A DNA stretch of 64,000 nucleotides from Actinoplanes sandaracinus (lineage in GTDB: Bacteria; Actinomycetota; Actinomycetes; Mycobacteriales; Micromonosporaceae), in the NCBI RefSeq assembly GCF_030009775.1, contig NZ_JASCTH010000010.1, positions 62,001-126,000 on the forward strand, given 5' to 3'. Positions 34,695 to 43,568 of the stretch are shown one piece after another. The notes beneath the pieces are model-generated. The model had not been told where the DNA came from, did no database searches, and saw nothing but the letters and a program-made list of their open reading frames with translations. Position numbers and translations under genes: made by a program. Numbering within the stretch: position 1 is the first letter of the stretch; each line of letters begins with the position of its first letter.

Positions 34695-34988
34695 GCAGAG
34701 TCACCGTATTTACGATCGAACACGTGCCAGGGATCCGCACGTGCAACTGGATGTGGGCGTCTCTGAGCGGCCTGCAGCGTCTCGGCGAACCCGCCGCTCA
34801 GGCCGGTGTCTGTACCCACGCCGTCGATTGCTACACCTGGCCGGGCCGGTCGCGCCGGTCCGGTCTGGGGTGTTACGGACCGCCGCTGCGGGCGCGCCAA
34901 GGCCGGTGGAGTCCCGGACGCGCCCGTACGAGTGACGGCGCTCGGCCGCCCCTTGATCGTCTTCAGCCGGTCCTTCTTCAGTGCCGGG

Positions 34989-35624
34989 TCAGGGCGCCGC
35001 GGTCAGGAGCTTGGCGACGTCGCGGGCGCGGGCGTGGGCCTCGCGGCGGGCGGTCTCCGCGTCCTCGGTGACGAGGTTGGGGCGGAAATGGACCGGGCTG
35101 ATGTCGGTCACGCCGGTCCAGCGGAGCCAGTCCTCGAGATAGGGGGCCTGGAAATCGGCGCCGAACGCGGGGCCGCGCTCCGGCCCGTACACCGCACTGG
35201 TGTAGACGACGGCGGCGCGCTTGCCGCGCAGCAACCCCGAGTAGCCGTGCCGCGGGTCGAAGCCGAAGGCGAGGCCCGGCTGGCTGATCACGTCGATGAA
35301 CTGCTTGAGGATGTAGGGCACGCCGGCGTTCCACATCGGCACGCTGAACAGGTAGGTGTCGGCGGCGTCGAAGCGGCGGAACGTGGCGACCGCGGCGTCC
35401 CAGGCGCGGGCGGCGTCACCCTCCGGCTGCGAGCCCGCGAAGACGGCCATCTTCGCGGCGACCGCGTCAGGGCCGAAGGCGGGGAGGGTGCCGTCCCACA
35501 GGTCCCACTCGTCGATCGGCAAGGCCGGGTTCACCTCGCGGACGGTGTCGACAAACGTGGTGGCGACGGCCAGTGACTCGGAGAGCGGGCCACGAGGCGA
35601 GGCGGAGATGTGCAGAAGCGTCAC
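34989..35624 (-). CDS. azoR: FMN-dependent NADH-azoreductase
   Basis: 211 residues of the flavodoxin-like NQO/AzoR family: LLHISASPRGPLSESLAVA at the N-terminus (FMN phosphate loop), FSVPMWNAGVPYILKQFIDVISQPGLAF around 95-122, then VYTSAVYGP. It reduces quinones, azo dyes and electrophiles. GTG 35624 is preceded by AGGAGG with 6-base spacing. It is divergent from a MarR gene with twin palindromes in between, a typical quinone/electrophile-sensing pair. Confidence 0.92.
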   Translation of the reverse strand: MTLLHISASPRGPLSESLAVATTFVDTVREVNPALPIDEWDLWDGTLPAFGPDAVAAKMAVFAGSQPEGDAARAWDAAVATFRRFDAADTYLFSVPMWNAGVPYILKQFIDVISQPGLAFGFDPRHGYSGLLRGKRAAVVYTSAVYGPERGPAFGADFQAPYLEDWLRWTGVTDISPVHFRPNLVTEDAETARREAHARARDVAKLLTAAP

Positions 35625-35646
35625 GGTGATCCTCCTGGAATTTGAA

Positions 35647-35688
35647 TGCGTGCGCACGCACATTTCTACTCTGGTGCGTGCGCACGCA
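35647..35688. promoter_or_regulatory. Twin palindromic MarR operators
   Basis: The 14-bp perfect palindrome TGCGTGCGCACGCA occurs at 35647-35660 and again at 35675-35688. The centres are 28 bp apart, close to three helical turns, in the divergent region between azoR and the MarR gene. The second copy extends to a 16-bp palindrome (GTGCGTGCGCACGCAC). Binding of two MarR dimers is a strong inference. Confidence 0.75.
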
Positions 35689-35711
35689 CAAGAATTCGCT
35701 AGGATCAGGTG

Positions 35712-36197
35712 ATGAGCGACACCGACGTGGCCGCCTGGGCCACCCTGCTGCGGGTGCACGCGGCGCTGGTCCCCGTCCTCGACCGGGAACTCCAGGCCGC
35801 CTGTGCGCTACCGCTGACCTGGTACGACGTATTGCTGGAACTCAACTACGCGCCGGATTGCCGGCTCAGCATGGGTGAACTCGGCCAGAAGGCGGTGGTC
35901 AGCCGGACTCGGGTCAGCCGGGTCGTCGACGCCCTCGCCGCGGCCGGGCTGGTGACCCGGGAGAGCAACCCGGACGACCGGCGGTCCGCCTACGCGACCC
36001 TCACCGACGCCGGGCGGGAACGCTTCCGGGCCGCGGCGCCGATCTATCTGGACGGGATTCGGCGGCATTTCACCGACCGGATGACGGCGGGTGAGTCGCG
36101 TACGATCGCCGGCGCCCTCGCCAAGGTCCTCGCCGCCGTCCCGCCGGGTGGCGCCGTCCCGCCGGGCGGTGCTGTCCCTCCCGCCGTGACCGGCTGA
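35712..36197 (+). CDS. MarR-family transcriptional regulator
   Basis: 161 residues with a winged HTH (about 30-110: LTWYDVLLELNYAPDCRLSMGELGQKAVVSRTRVSRVVDALAAAGLVTRESNPDDRRSAYATLT). The C-terminus ends in a repeated PPGGAVPPGGAVPP tail, unusual for the family and likely flexible. ATG 35712 is one codon after GTG 35709. It probably represses azoR and itself through the twin palindromes. Confidence 0.93.
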   Translation: MSDTDVAAWATLLRVHAALVPVLDRELQAACALPLTWYDVLLELNYAPDCRLSMGELGQKAVVSRTRVSRVVDALAAAGLVTRESNPDDRRSAYATLTDAGRERFRAAAPIYLDGIRRHFTDRMTAGESRTIAGALAKVLAAVPPGGAVPPGGAVPPAVTG

Positions 36198-36265
36198 AAC
36201 GTCGTGGGCGGGCATCGATGATCTGCTACCTTGCGACGCTCAGCGAGGTGGACCGAAGGATTGAT

Positions 36266-36575
36266 GTGCGTCGTACTGCTTTCAGTGTTTCTGCTTTGCC
36301 GGCCATCGCGACGATGGCTCTCACCGGTTGCGGCGAGCCGGAGAAAGTCGGCGGGGCACGTCGGGGTCGGCGCCGCATATCTGGCCGGTTCCGCCGACCT
36401 GTCCGCCCACTCGCGCGGCGTCACGGACCCCAGGATCAGGGACGCGGCGGGTAAGGTTGGCGACGAAATGACCGCGCTCGATGCGGCCTGGCAGAAGAAA
36501 CCGGGCAAGAAGCCCAGCGAGAAGGCCCTCAACAGCGCCATCGCCGAGCTGAAGACAGCCTGCCCCGCCGGTTAG
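36266..36575 (+). pseudogene. Frameshifted small lipoprotein gene
   Basis: From GTG 36266 (AAGGA upstream) one frame encodes a lipoprotein signal peptide, RRTAFSVSALPAIATMALTGCGEPEKV, with an LTGC lipobox. The mature part (VGAAYLAGSADLSAHSRGVTDPRIRDAAGKVGDEMTALDAAW...) continues in a different frame to TAG at 36573-36575. The shift lies around 36340-36365. Signal and mature parts fit together as one ~100-residue lipoprotein, so this is a recent frameshift or a sequencing error. Function unknown. Confidence 0.6.
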
Positions 36576-36689
36576 CCGCAGCCCGTGCCCAGTCCGGCGG
36601 CCGTCCCCGCCGGCCGGGCCCGCGGGCCCGGAAACGGCCACCGGGTCGCGGGACGGCTCCGGGCGTACGGGGAAAGGGGTGTGGGAGCG

Positions 36690-37691
36690 GTGAGCCCCGA
36701 CAGTGGTGACCGGGCGACCATGGCTGAAGTCGCACACGCCGCCGGGGTCTCCCTGGCGACCGTGTCGAAAGTGTGGAACGGGCGCGCGGACGTCTCCGAC
36801 AGCACCCGGCAGCGGGTCGAGGAACTGCTGCGCCAGCAGGGGTACCGAGGCCGCCGTGCCTGGCGGCAGGAGGCCGCCGGGGTGATCGACGTGATCTTCT
36901 CGGAGATCGACTGCGCGTGGGAGGGCGAGCATCTGCGCGGCATCGAGGCCGCCGTCCACGAGGCGGGTGTGCGACTCGTCGTGTCGTCTCTGGAACGTGG
37001 CGAGACCGCCCGGCGACAGCTCCTCCAGCGGCTCCGCGCCGGCCGCACCGACGGAGCGATCCTCGCGACGATGACCGCCTCCGGGCCCCTGCCCGCCGCT
37101 CTGACCAGGCTCAACGTTCCGATCGTGGCCCTCGACCCGGTTCGGCGGACAGCGGACCTGCCCCGGGTTGACGCCGCGAACTTCGACGGGGCGCGAGCCG
37201 CGACCGCGCACCTGCTCGGCCTCGGGCACCGCCGGATCGGCCTGGTCACCGGCCTCGGCGAACTGGTGTGCAGCCGCGCCCGGCTGGACGGGTTCGTCGC
37301 CGCGCACGAGGAAGCCGGCGTTCCGCTCCATCGCGACCTGGTCGAGCAGGGCGACTTCGACTTCCCGTCCGGAGTGGTGGCCGGCGGCAGGCTGCTGGAC
37401 CGGCGCCACCCGCCGACGGCGATCTTCGCGACCAGTGACCTGATGGCGCTCGGCGTCTACGAAGCGGCCCGGCTGCGCCACGTGTCCATTCCTGATCGGC
37501 TCAGCGTCGTCGGTTTCGACGACCTGCCGAGTGCCCGCTGGGCGGCGCCGCCCCTGACCACGGTGCGGCAGCCGCTGCGCGAGATGGGCCGGCTCGCGGC
37601 TCGGACGGTGCTGGGCCTGGCCGATGGCGGCAGGCTCGACACCCAGCTCGTGGTGCGCGACAGCACGGCCGTGTGCCGGGACGCCGCCTAG
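36690..37691 (+). CDS. LacI-family transcriptional regulator
   Basis: 333 residues. The LacI HTH with hinge is at about 10-65 (TMAEVAHAAGVSLATVSKVWNGRADVSDSTRQRVEELLRQQGY), then a periplasmic-binding-like sugar domain with LGHRRIGLVTG and IFATSDLMALGVYEAAR. It most resembles the XylR/BxlR group that responds to plant sugars. GTG 36690 is the best-placed start. No sugar genes are adjacent; the nearest candidate target is the sugar ABC operon about 8-11 kb away. Confidence 0.9.
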   Translation: MSPDSGDRATMAEVAHAAGVSLATVSKVWNGRADVSDSTRQRVEELLRQQGYRGRRAWRQEAAGVIDVIFSEIDCAWEGEHLRGIEAAVHEAGVRLVVSSLERGETARRQLLQRLRAGRTDGAILATMTASGPLPAALTRLNVPIVALDPVRRTADLPRVDAANFDGARAATAHLLGLGHRRIGLVTGLGELVCSRARLDGFVAAHEEAGVPLHRDLVEQGDFDFPSGVVAGGRLLDRRHPPTAIFATSDLMALGVYEAARLRHVSIPDRLSVVGFDDLPSARWAAPPLTTVRQPLREMGRLAARTVLGLADGGRLDTQLVVRDSTAVCRDAA

Positions 37692-37867
37692 GCCGGCCGC
37701 CCAGAGGGCTGGCTGGCGTCGGTGGACACCACGATGGGGTATGCCGCGGTGTCTATCCCGAGGACGTCATCGCGCACCACCGGGACGCGCACCGGAGGCC
37801 AGTCCTTGAACCCCACCGCCAACGAGCGGATGTGCGGTCAGCGGCGAGCGTGCGGCGTTCCTGATCG

Positions 37868-38656
37868 ATGCACCAGGATGGGGAGATGGATGAAGAACAT
37901 CGTCTTCCTGGCGGAAACACCGGTGGAGCGGTTCGGATTGGCGACACCGTGCGGCGCGTGCCGGGTCGCTGGACACCGTCGGTGCATGCGGTGCTCCGGC
38001 ATCTGGAAGCTGCCGGCTTCGACGGCGCGCCTCGGGCCCTTGGTTTCGACGACCAAGGCCGAGAAATCCTGTCGTATCTACCCGGCGACGTCGTGGGCGA
38101 CACGCGACCGTGGCCCATTTGGGTCCACAGCGACGAGGCGTTACGCCAGGTCGCCGGCTGGCTGCGGGACCTGCACGGCGCCGTGGCGAGCTTCACGCCC
38201 CCCTCCGATGCGACCTGGCGTGAGGGCGGGACCTGGCGTCCCGGTCTGATCATCGGCCACAACGACGCGGCACCCTACAACGCCACCTGGCAAGACGGAC
38301 GCCTGGTGGGCTTCTTCGACTGGGACTTCGCCGCCCCGGTCACACCCGAGTGGGATCTGGCCTTCACGGCCTTCGCCTGGGTGCCGCTTCACGCTCGCCA
38401 CGTCGTGGCGGCGGAAGGATTCACCGCGTTCGCACAGCGTCCCCGGCGATTGCGGTTGTTCCTCGACGCCTACGGGTGGAGCGGACCCCTTGAACAGTTC
38501 ATCGACATCGTGCGCCAACGGGTGACCGCCTCCGCCCAGGGCATCCGTCGGAGCGCCGCCGCCGGTGATCCCGCCTACCAGAACATGATCAAGAATGGCG
38601 TCGATACAGCACTGGAGACGGCCGTGAACGAACTGGCCGACTTCCCGCACCACTAA
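37868..38656 (+). CDS. Aminoglycoside phosphotransferase-family kinase
   Basis: 262 residues. The kinase C-lobe is clear: IIGHNDAAPYNATW (catalytic Asp and Asn) and VGFFDWDFAAP (metal Asp). The N-lobe is short and starts at GGAVRIGDTVRRV, so the protein is smaller than typical APH enzymes. ATG 37886 is an alternative start, but GGGGAG is directly adjacent to it. The substrate is unknown. The codon pattern near the start is less GC-skewed than the core. Confidence 0.78.
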   Translation: MHQDGEMDEEHRLPGGNTGGAVRIGDTVRRVPGRWTPSVHAVLRHLEAAGFDGAPRALGFDDQGREILSYLPGDVVGDTRPWPIWVHSDEALRQVAGWLRDLHGAVASFTPPSDATWREGGTWRPGLIIGHNDAAPYNATWQDGRLVGFFDWDFAAPVTPEWDLAFTAFAWVPLHARHVVAAEGFTAFAQRPRRLRLFLDAYGWSGPLEQFIDIVRQRVTASAQGIRRSAAAGDPAYQNMIKNGVDTALETAVNELADFPHH

Positions 38657-39291
38657 CCCGGAACGCCTGCCTGGAGACAAGCGCCACGCGGATTTGCCGC
38701 TGCCTCAGCGGTCGCCCGCTCGGCCCGGCGGTGGTCATCCCACTTAACCAACGTGAGCGTCTCGGCATCAACGTGAGCGTCTAAGCGTCGAAGACGGCCC
38801 ACAGCGGGTCGACGTCGTCGTTCATGCCGGCCGACCTCAGCGCACCGCCGCCGTCGCCCCGTTACTCCCCGGGCAGTCATCGAAGCACGGGCCGCTGTGC
38901 TCGTTCTGCACAGTGGACTCGTTCTGCACAGTGGACCAGTCACCCGCGCCGCTGGTGACCCGCCACGGCTGCACGGCCCTCCCGATTCATAGCCTCTGCT
39001 GGTTCATAGCCTCTGCTGGACTACCGAATCCTGCCCCGCTGGCCCTCCCTTGTCGTTCAGGCACAGTAACGAGCGGCCTGGCCATCGTGTTTCTGACGGT
39101 GCTGGCCCGTCCGCCGTCCGCCGTCCGCCGTCAGCTGTCTGCCGTCTGCCGCTGGTGGGTCGGGGCCACCCGGCACCGGCAGTCGTTCGCCGTTCGGGTT
39201 TCGGCGTCCGGTCGTTGCGGTGGTTGCGTTCGGCGGGTGTTCGGGTTCGACAGCCGGGTGTTCGGGTTCGGCGGCCGGCCCTTTGCCGTGG
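38657..39291. other. Gene-free stretch with three exact short tandem duplications
   Basis: No convincing gene on either strand. CAACGTGAGCGTCT is repeated at 38749 and 38769, an 18-bp unit (CTCGTTCTGCACAGTGGA) is tandem at 38900 and 38918, and a 17-bp unit (TTCATAGCCTCTGCTGG) is tandem at 38986 and 39003. A GTCCGCC triplicate lies at about 39109-39132. The sequence looks like decayed DNA shaped by replication slippage. Confidence 0.6.
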
Positions 39292-40350
39292 TCACCGACG
39301 CAGGTCCCAGGTGAACACTCGACTCGCCGTTCCGACGGCGGCGACGGCCGCCAGGGCCAGCGGCACGACCGCCGGCAGCAGACCGCCGGCCCCCGGCTCC
39401 TGCCAGGCGATCCGGGCCAATTGGGTCACCGCGGCACCGGGTAGCGACAACATCATCCAGGTCACCTCGCCCGGCGGAGTCTGCGCCGTCCACAGCGCAC
39501 CACCCAGGAACGCCAGTGCGATCGGTGTGGTGGTGAGCTGCGCCAACTCCGGTGCTGAGGTGAAGGCGGCGGTCAGCGCGGCGAAAGCGCAGGCGACCGC
39601 GGTGCCGGTCATGACCGCGAGCACGAGGGGCACGGCAGCGACCCCGCCGAGACCGTCGGCTGCGGCCACGACGCCGAGCAGCACCACTGTCTGTGCCACG
39701 GACAGCATCGCCGACGGCACCAGGGTGCCCGTCAGGATCGCGGTGTCGGACGCCCCGCTGTTTCGTAACCGCCGCAGAACGGACTGCTGACGGCGCGCTG
39801 CCAGAGTGGTGGTCGCGGACACGTAGGCCGTCAACGCCATCAGCGTGGACAGAAGCAGGCCGACGGCCACACCTGGGCCGGCCCGGCCGGTGTCTGCCTC
39901 CGCCCACAGGATCAGCAACCCGAGAGCGACCGGCAGAACAACGCCCAGCGCCACCGTGAGCCCACTCCGGCGCAACAGCGTGAACTCCGCCCCCGCGATG
40001 AGCAACCAGGCCGGTCGGCCGGAACTCCGCCTCGTCGGTTCGGGATCGGGCTTGGCTGCCTGGGGGTCCGGGTTTGTCGGTTCGGGATCGGGCTTGGCTG
40101 CCTGGGGGTCCGGCCTCGTCCGCTCGGGATCGGGCTTGGCTGCCTGGGGGTCCGGCCTCGTCCGCTCGGGATCGGGCTTGGCTGCCTGGAGGTCCGGCCT
40201 CGTCCGCTCGGGGACCGGTCTCGCTGCCTCGGGATCAGGCCTCACCAGACCGAGGCCTGGCCTCGTCACCTCGGGATCAGGCCCGGTTGGGTTTCGACCA
40301 GTGGTTGCCTGGCAGGTCTCCTGCCCTTCTGGCGTCTCTCGGCGTTTCAT
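39292..40350 (-). CDS. ABC-2-type permease with a charged repeat N-terminus
   Basis: 352 residues. Residues about 38-106 are a low-complexity region of 14-residue repeats (PDPERTRPDPQAAK and variants); from about 113 on there are six membrane helices of the ABC-2 type (LLIAGAEFTLLRRSGLTV..., RLRNSGASDTAILTG, FLGGALWTA). It would pair with the ATPase of the next gene upstream to export a lipid, peptide or antibiotic. ATG 40350 overlaps the ATPase stop by 4 bases. The repeat arm is unusual for permeases and is cytoplasmic by topology. Confidence 0.86.
   Translation of the reverse strand: MKRRETPEGQETCQATTGRNPTGPDPEVTRPGLGLVRPDPEAARPVPERTRPDLQAAKPDPERTRPDPQAAKPDPERTRPDPQAAKPDPEPTNPDPQAAKPDPEPTRRSSGRPAWLLIAGAEFTLLRRSGLTVALGVVLPVALGLLILWAEADTGRAGPGVAVGLLLSTLMALTAYVSATTTLAARRQQSVLRRLRNSGASDTAILTGTLVPSAMLSVAQTVVLLGVVAAADGLGGVAAVPLVLAVMTGTAVACAFAALTAAFTSAPELAQLTTTPIALAFLGGALWTAQTPPGEVTWMMLSLPGAAVTQLARIAWQEPGAGGLLPAVVPLALAAVAAVGTASRVFTWDLRR
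40042..40209. repeat. Four 42-bp in-frame tandem repeats
   Basis: GGGATCGGGCTTGGCTGCCT marks the start of each unit at 40042, 40084, 40126 and 40168. It encodes the 14-residue repeats in the N-terminal arm of the ABC-2 permease; degenerate copies follow toward 40245. The period is a multiple of three, so copy-number change keeps the frame. Confidence 0.9.
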
Positions 40351-41090
40351 CGGCTCTGCTCCGTTGCGTCAGGGGAGAGCGGTGGGCCGCCGGCTATCCG
40401 GTGGAAGGCGGCGGCGAGCGCTCCCGGCCCACCCGCATCGGCGACCGTGCCCGTGAACGCCACTCGGCCCCGGTCCATGATCACCACACGGTCGGCTAGC
40501 GCCTCCGCCTCCTCGAAGAAGTGAGTGGTCAGCAGAATCGTCGTGCCCTGCCGGCGGCGTTCGCGTAGCAGCGCCCACGTGCGCTGCCGCGACTCCGGGT
40601 CGAGACCGGTGGACGGCTCGTCGAGCACCAGGAGCCGAGGAACGCCGCAGAGGGCGACGGCCAGATCGAGCCGGCGCCGCTCACCGCCCGAAAGCTGCCG
40701 CACCCGAACCGCGGCGCGGTGCTCCAGATCCAGTTCACCGAGCAACTCGGCCGACACCGGGCCGACACGGTCGCGCCGGTGCAGGCGGAGCCAGAGCCGC
40801 ACCGTCTCGGCGACCGTCAGATCCGGCGCCAACCCGCTCTCCTGCGGGACCACTCCCACCTCGGCGGCAAGCCGGCGCCGCTCAGCGAACGGATCGCGGC
40901 CCAGCAGACGGACTCTGCCGCCGGCCGGGCGGCGCTGCCCCAGCAACACTTCCAGGGTGGTGGTCTTGCCCGCTCCGTTCGTGCCGAGCAGCGCCAGCAA
41001 CTCACCCTGCCCGACTTCCAGATCAACGCCGCACACCACTTCGGACCGGCCGTACGTGAAACGCACGCCCTGACATGTGATCGCCTTCAT
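40347..41090 (-). CDS. ABC transporter ATP-binding protein
   Basis: 247 residues with Walker A GTNGAGKTT, Q-loop VVPQESG, signature LSGGERRR, Walker B LLVLDEPSTGLD and H-loop TTHFFEEAE. It belongs to the CcmA/drug-exporter group that powers ABC-2 permeases. ATG 41090 starts the domain; upstream residues are not conserved. It is divergent from a DesK-like sensor kinase, a frequent arrangement in which the two-component system controls the transporter. Confidence 0.94.
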   Translation of the reverse strand: MKAITCQGVRFTYGRSEVVCGVDLEVGQGELLALLGTNGAGKTTTLEVLLGQRRPAGGRVRLLGRDPFAERRRLAAEVGVVPQESGLAPDLTVAETVRLWLRLHRRDRVGPVSAELLGELDLEHRAAVRVRQLSGGERRRLDLAVALCGVPRLLVLDEPSTGLDPESRQRTWALLRERRRQGTTILLTTHFFEEAEALADRVVIMDRGRVAFTGTVADAGGPGALAAAFHRIAGGPPLSPDATEQSR

Positions 41091-41216
41091 GCCGTTGAGT
41101 TTCGGCTCAGATCGGACGCTGCCGTAGTGCCATTCGTGCACCAGCTTCGATGACAGATGTCATCAATCCGCGTCGCGGTTCCCCGGCGCCGTCGTCCGGC
41201 CCCGCATCATGGTGAC

Positions 41217-42350
41217 GTGAACGCAACGACCGAACACTCCACCGGCCTGGCAGCCCTGCACCGGCTCACCTGGTGGACCCTCGTCGGCTGCCTGATCGGC
41301 GTGGTGGCGATCATCGCCTTCGAGCCGCCGACGCCGGCCGCCAAGAGCGTGGTGTTCGCCGTGCTGCTGCCGGTGTGCGCGGTTGCCGGCCGGCTCTTCG
41401 CCGTAGCGGTTCTGGGCACACCGCCGCCTCCGACAGCGGTCACCGTGGTGGCCGCCATCGGCGCGGCCGGCATCCTGCTGTATTCCGGTGCGGTCGGCTA
41501 CGGCGGATTCCCCTGGGCGTTGCCGCTGGCCGTGCTGCTCGCCGCGGTGCACGCCGGAGCCCGGTGGCCCGCCGTGGTGGTGTGGCCGTCCGGGGTGGCC
41601 ATCGCCTTCGGCGCGTCACTGGCCGGCTCCTGGTCGATCGGCCCGGCCGCCGTCTCCGACGCCCTGACCGACGCCGGCATCACCGCGCTCTGTGCCGTCT
41701 CGCTGTATGCGCAGGTTTGGATGGCGACCGTCGCCGAGCGCCTCGACCAGGCGAGGACCACCGCTGTCACCGGTGAGCGGCAGCGCTTCGCCGCCGAGCT
41801 GCACGACATTCAGGGGCACAACCTCCAGGTCATCGCTCTCAAGAGCGAGCTGGCCGAGCGGCTGGCCGGCACCGACCCGGCGCAGGCCGTCGCTCTGATG
41901 CGCGACGTGCAGGAGCTGGCCCGGCAGGCCCTCGGCGACACCCGCGCGCTCGTCCGCGGCTATCGCGCGGTGTCCCTCGACACCGAGATCGCCAACTCCG
42001 CCCGGGTGCTCGACGCCGCCGGGATCGAGTCGTCCATCTCGCCGGCCGGCGAGCGACCATCCCTGTCGCCGGCGGTGACGAACCTGCTCGGCCTCGTCGT
42101 CCGGGAGTGCACCACCAACGTGCTGCGGCACAGCACCGCCCGCCGATGCGAGATCTCACTGAGCTCCGAGGCCGGCACCGCGGTGCTGCGCTTCGTCAAC
42201 GACGCACCGCTGGAGGGCCCGGCCGGCCCCACCGGAGGATTGGCCACGCTGCGAGACCGTTTGGAGTCTGCCGGGGGGAGCCTTCGGTCCACCGGTACCG
42301 CCGACAGTTTCACCGTCACCGCGTGTTTGCCCCTGGCGGCCGCCCGATGA
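41217..42350 (+). CDS. DesK-like sensor histidine kinase
   Basis: 377 residues. About five to six membrane helices lie at about 15-185, followed by HisKA_3 with the phospho-His in RQRFAAELHDIQGHNLQVIALK, then a shortened HATPase_c domain (LVVRECTTNVLRHSTA, GGLATLRDRLESAGG). GTG 41217 is the chosen start. It overlaps the regulator by 4 bases (ATGA). By analogy with DesK and LiaS relatives it may sense membrane or envelope stress and control the divergent ABC exporter (inference). Confidence 0.91.
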   Translation: MNATTEHSTGLAALHRLTWWTLVGCLIGVVAIIAFEPPTPAAKSVVFAVLLPVCAVAGRLFAVAVLGTPPPPTAVTVVAAIGAAGILLYSGAVGYGGFPWALPLAVLLAAVHAGARWPAVVVWPSGVAIAFGASLAGSWSIGPAAVSDALTDAGITALCAVSLYAQVWMATVAERLDQARTTAVTGERQRFAAELHDIQGHNLQVIALKSELAERLAGTDPAQAVALMRDVQELARQALGDTRALVRGYRAVSLDTEIANSARVLDAAGIESSISPAGERPSLSPAVTNLLGLVVRECTTNVLRHSTARRCEISLSSEAGTAVLRFVNDAPLEGPAGPTGGLATLRDRLESAGGSLRSTGTADSFTVTACLPLAAAR

Positions 42351-42949
42351 TCCGGCTGATGCTCGCCGACGACGAAGACCTGATCCGTGGTGCGCTGGCC
42401 GCATTACTGGAGCTGGAGTCCGACCTGACGGTCGTGGGAGAGGCGCGGGACAGCGTGGCCGCGGTCGCGGTGGCCGTCGGGCGGCGCCCTGACCTGGCAG
42501 TGCTCGACCTGGAGATGCCGCCGGGCGACGGCCTGCGCGCCGCCACCGAGATTCGGGCCGCGTTGGGCATTCCCGTCGTCCTGGTCACCCGGCACGCCCG
42601 CCCAGCGGTGCTGCGCCGGGCGCTGGCCGCGGGGGTCGGTGGTTTCGTCCCGAAAACTACGCCGGCCTCCCGGCTTGCCGCGATCATCCGAACCGTGCAC
42701 GCGGGTCGGCGCTATGTCGACCCAGAGATCGCCGCGAGCGCCCTGACCGAAAACGAATGCCCACTGACCGCTCGGGAACTGGAGATCCTGTCGGTCGTCC
42801 GCAGCGGCGCCCCCATCCTCGACGTCGCCGCCGCCGTGCACCTGGCGCCAGGCACGGTTCGCAACTACCTCTCCGCGGCGATGGCCAAACTCGGCGCCGA
42901 CACCCGGCATGCGGCCGCCCGCCAGGCTTGGGAACAGGGCTGGATTTGA
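42347..42949 (+). CDS. DesR-like response regulator
   Basis: 200 residues: receiver domain with DDED at 8-11 and phospho-acceptor Asp in LAVLDLEMPPGDG, conserved Lys in GFVPKTTP, then a LuxR HTH (LTARELEILSVVRSGAPILDVAAAVHLAPGTVRNYLSAAMAKLGADTR). Coupled to the upstream kinase. The likely target is the divergent ABC-2 exporter. Confidence 0.93.
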   Translation: MIRLMLADDEDLIRGALAALLELESDLTVVGEARDSVAAVAVAVGRRPDLAVLDLEMPPGDGLRAATEIRAALGIPVVLVTRHARPAVLRRALAAGVGGFVPKTTPASRLAAIIRTVHAGRRYVDPEIAASALTENECPLTARELEILSVVRSGAPILDVAAAVHLAPGTVRNYLSAAMAKLGADTRHAAARQAWEQGWI

Positions 42950-43173
42950 CCCATCCCACGAAGCGTCACGCTCGGGGGCGTCAGGACCGGCATGGAAATG
43001 GGGCCGCGCTCAAGCAGCAGCGGACCAGCTCGGCCACAGCCATGTCCCGCTCGGCGGGCGACGGCTCGGCCAGGGCCTGCTCCGGGCGGCGGGAACGGCT
43101 TGGCCATGTCCCGGTCGGCGGGGTCGGCTCGGCGACGGCCATGCGTCGGGCGGCGGGGACGGCTCGGCGACGG

Positions 43174-43299
43174 GCGTCGGGCGACGAGGACGGCTCGGCT
43201 ACAGCGATGCGACGGGCGTCGGGCGACGAGGACGGCTCGGCTACAGCGATGCGACGGGCGTCGGGCGACGAGGACGGCTCGGCTACAGCGACGCGACGG
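43174..43299. repeat. Three 42-bp tandem repeats in a gene-free stretch (42950-43568)
   Basis: Units begin with GCGTCGGGCGACGAGGACGG at 43174, 43216 and 43258. Degenerate flanking sequence of the same flavour extends from about 43040 to 43340. Several frames are open on both strands because of the repetition, but none resembles a known protein. Apart from this repeat I see nothing in 42950-43568. Confidence 0.8.
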
Positions 43300-43568
43300 G
43301 CGGCGGGGAGGACTCGGCTGTGGCCATGCCGAATCGAAGGGGACAACTCGGCCACGGGATGTGTCCTGTGGCCGCGGGGTCGCTCGGATGGTGGAGTCCA
43401 GTGGAGAGGAGATCCGGGGGCATGGCGAGACTTCCGCGGCGGGCGGACCGGCTCGGGCATGGCGACGCCCCAGCCGCAGGGGGATCGGCTGGGGCGTCGC
43501 TGTGCGGAAGCGGGGGCTTCCGTGGTTCTGCGCGGAAGCGGGGGCTTCCGTGGTTCGGGTACCGAAGG

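Noticed and set aside
34695..34988. Short frames in the gap between the CNNM-type operon and azoR
   Set aside because: No ribosome-binding site, no domain and Arg/Pro-rich translations in all frames; nothing supportable was found.
42981..43460. Minus-strand repeat protein (RR.AVAEPSSSPDA units)
   Set aside because: No ribosome-binding site or homologous domain; the frame is open only because the 42-bp units lack stops in several frames.
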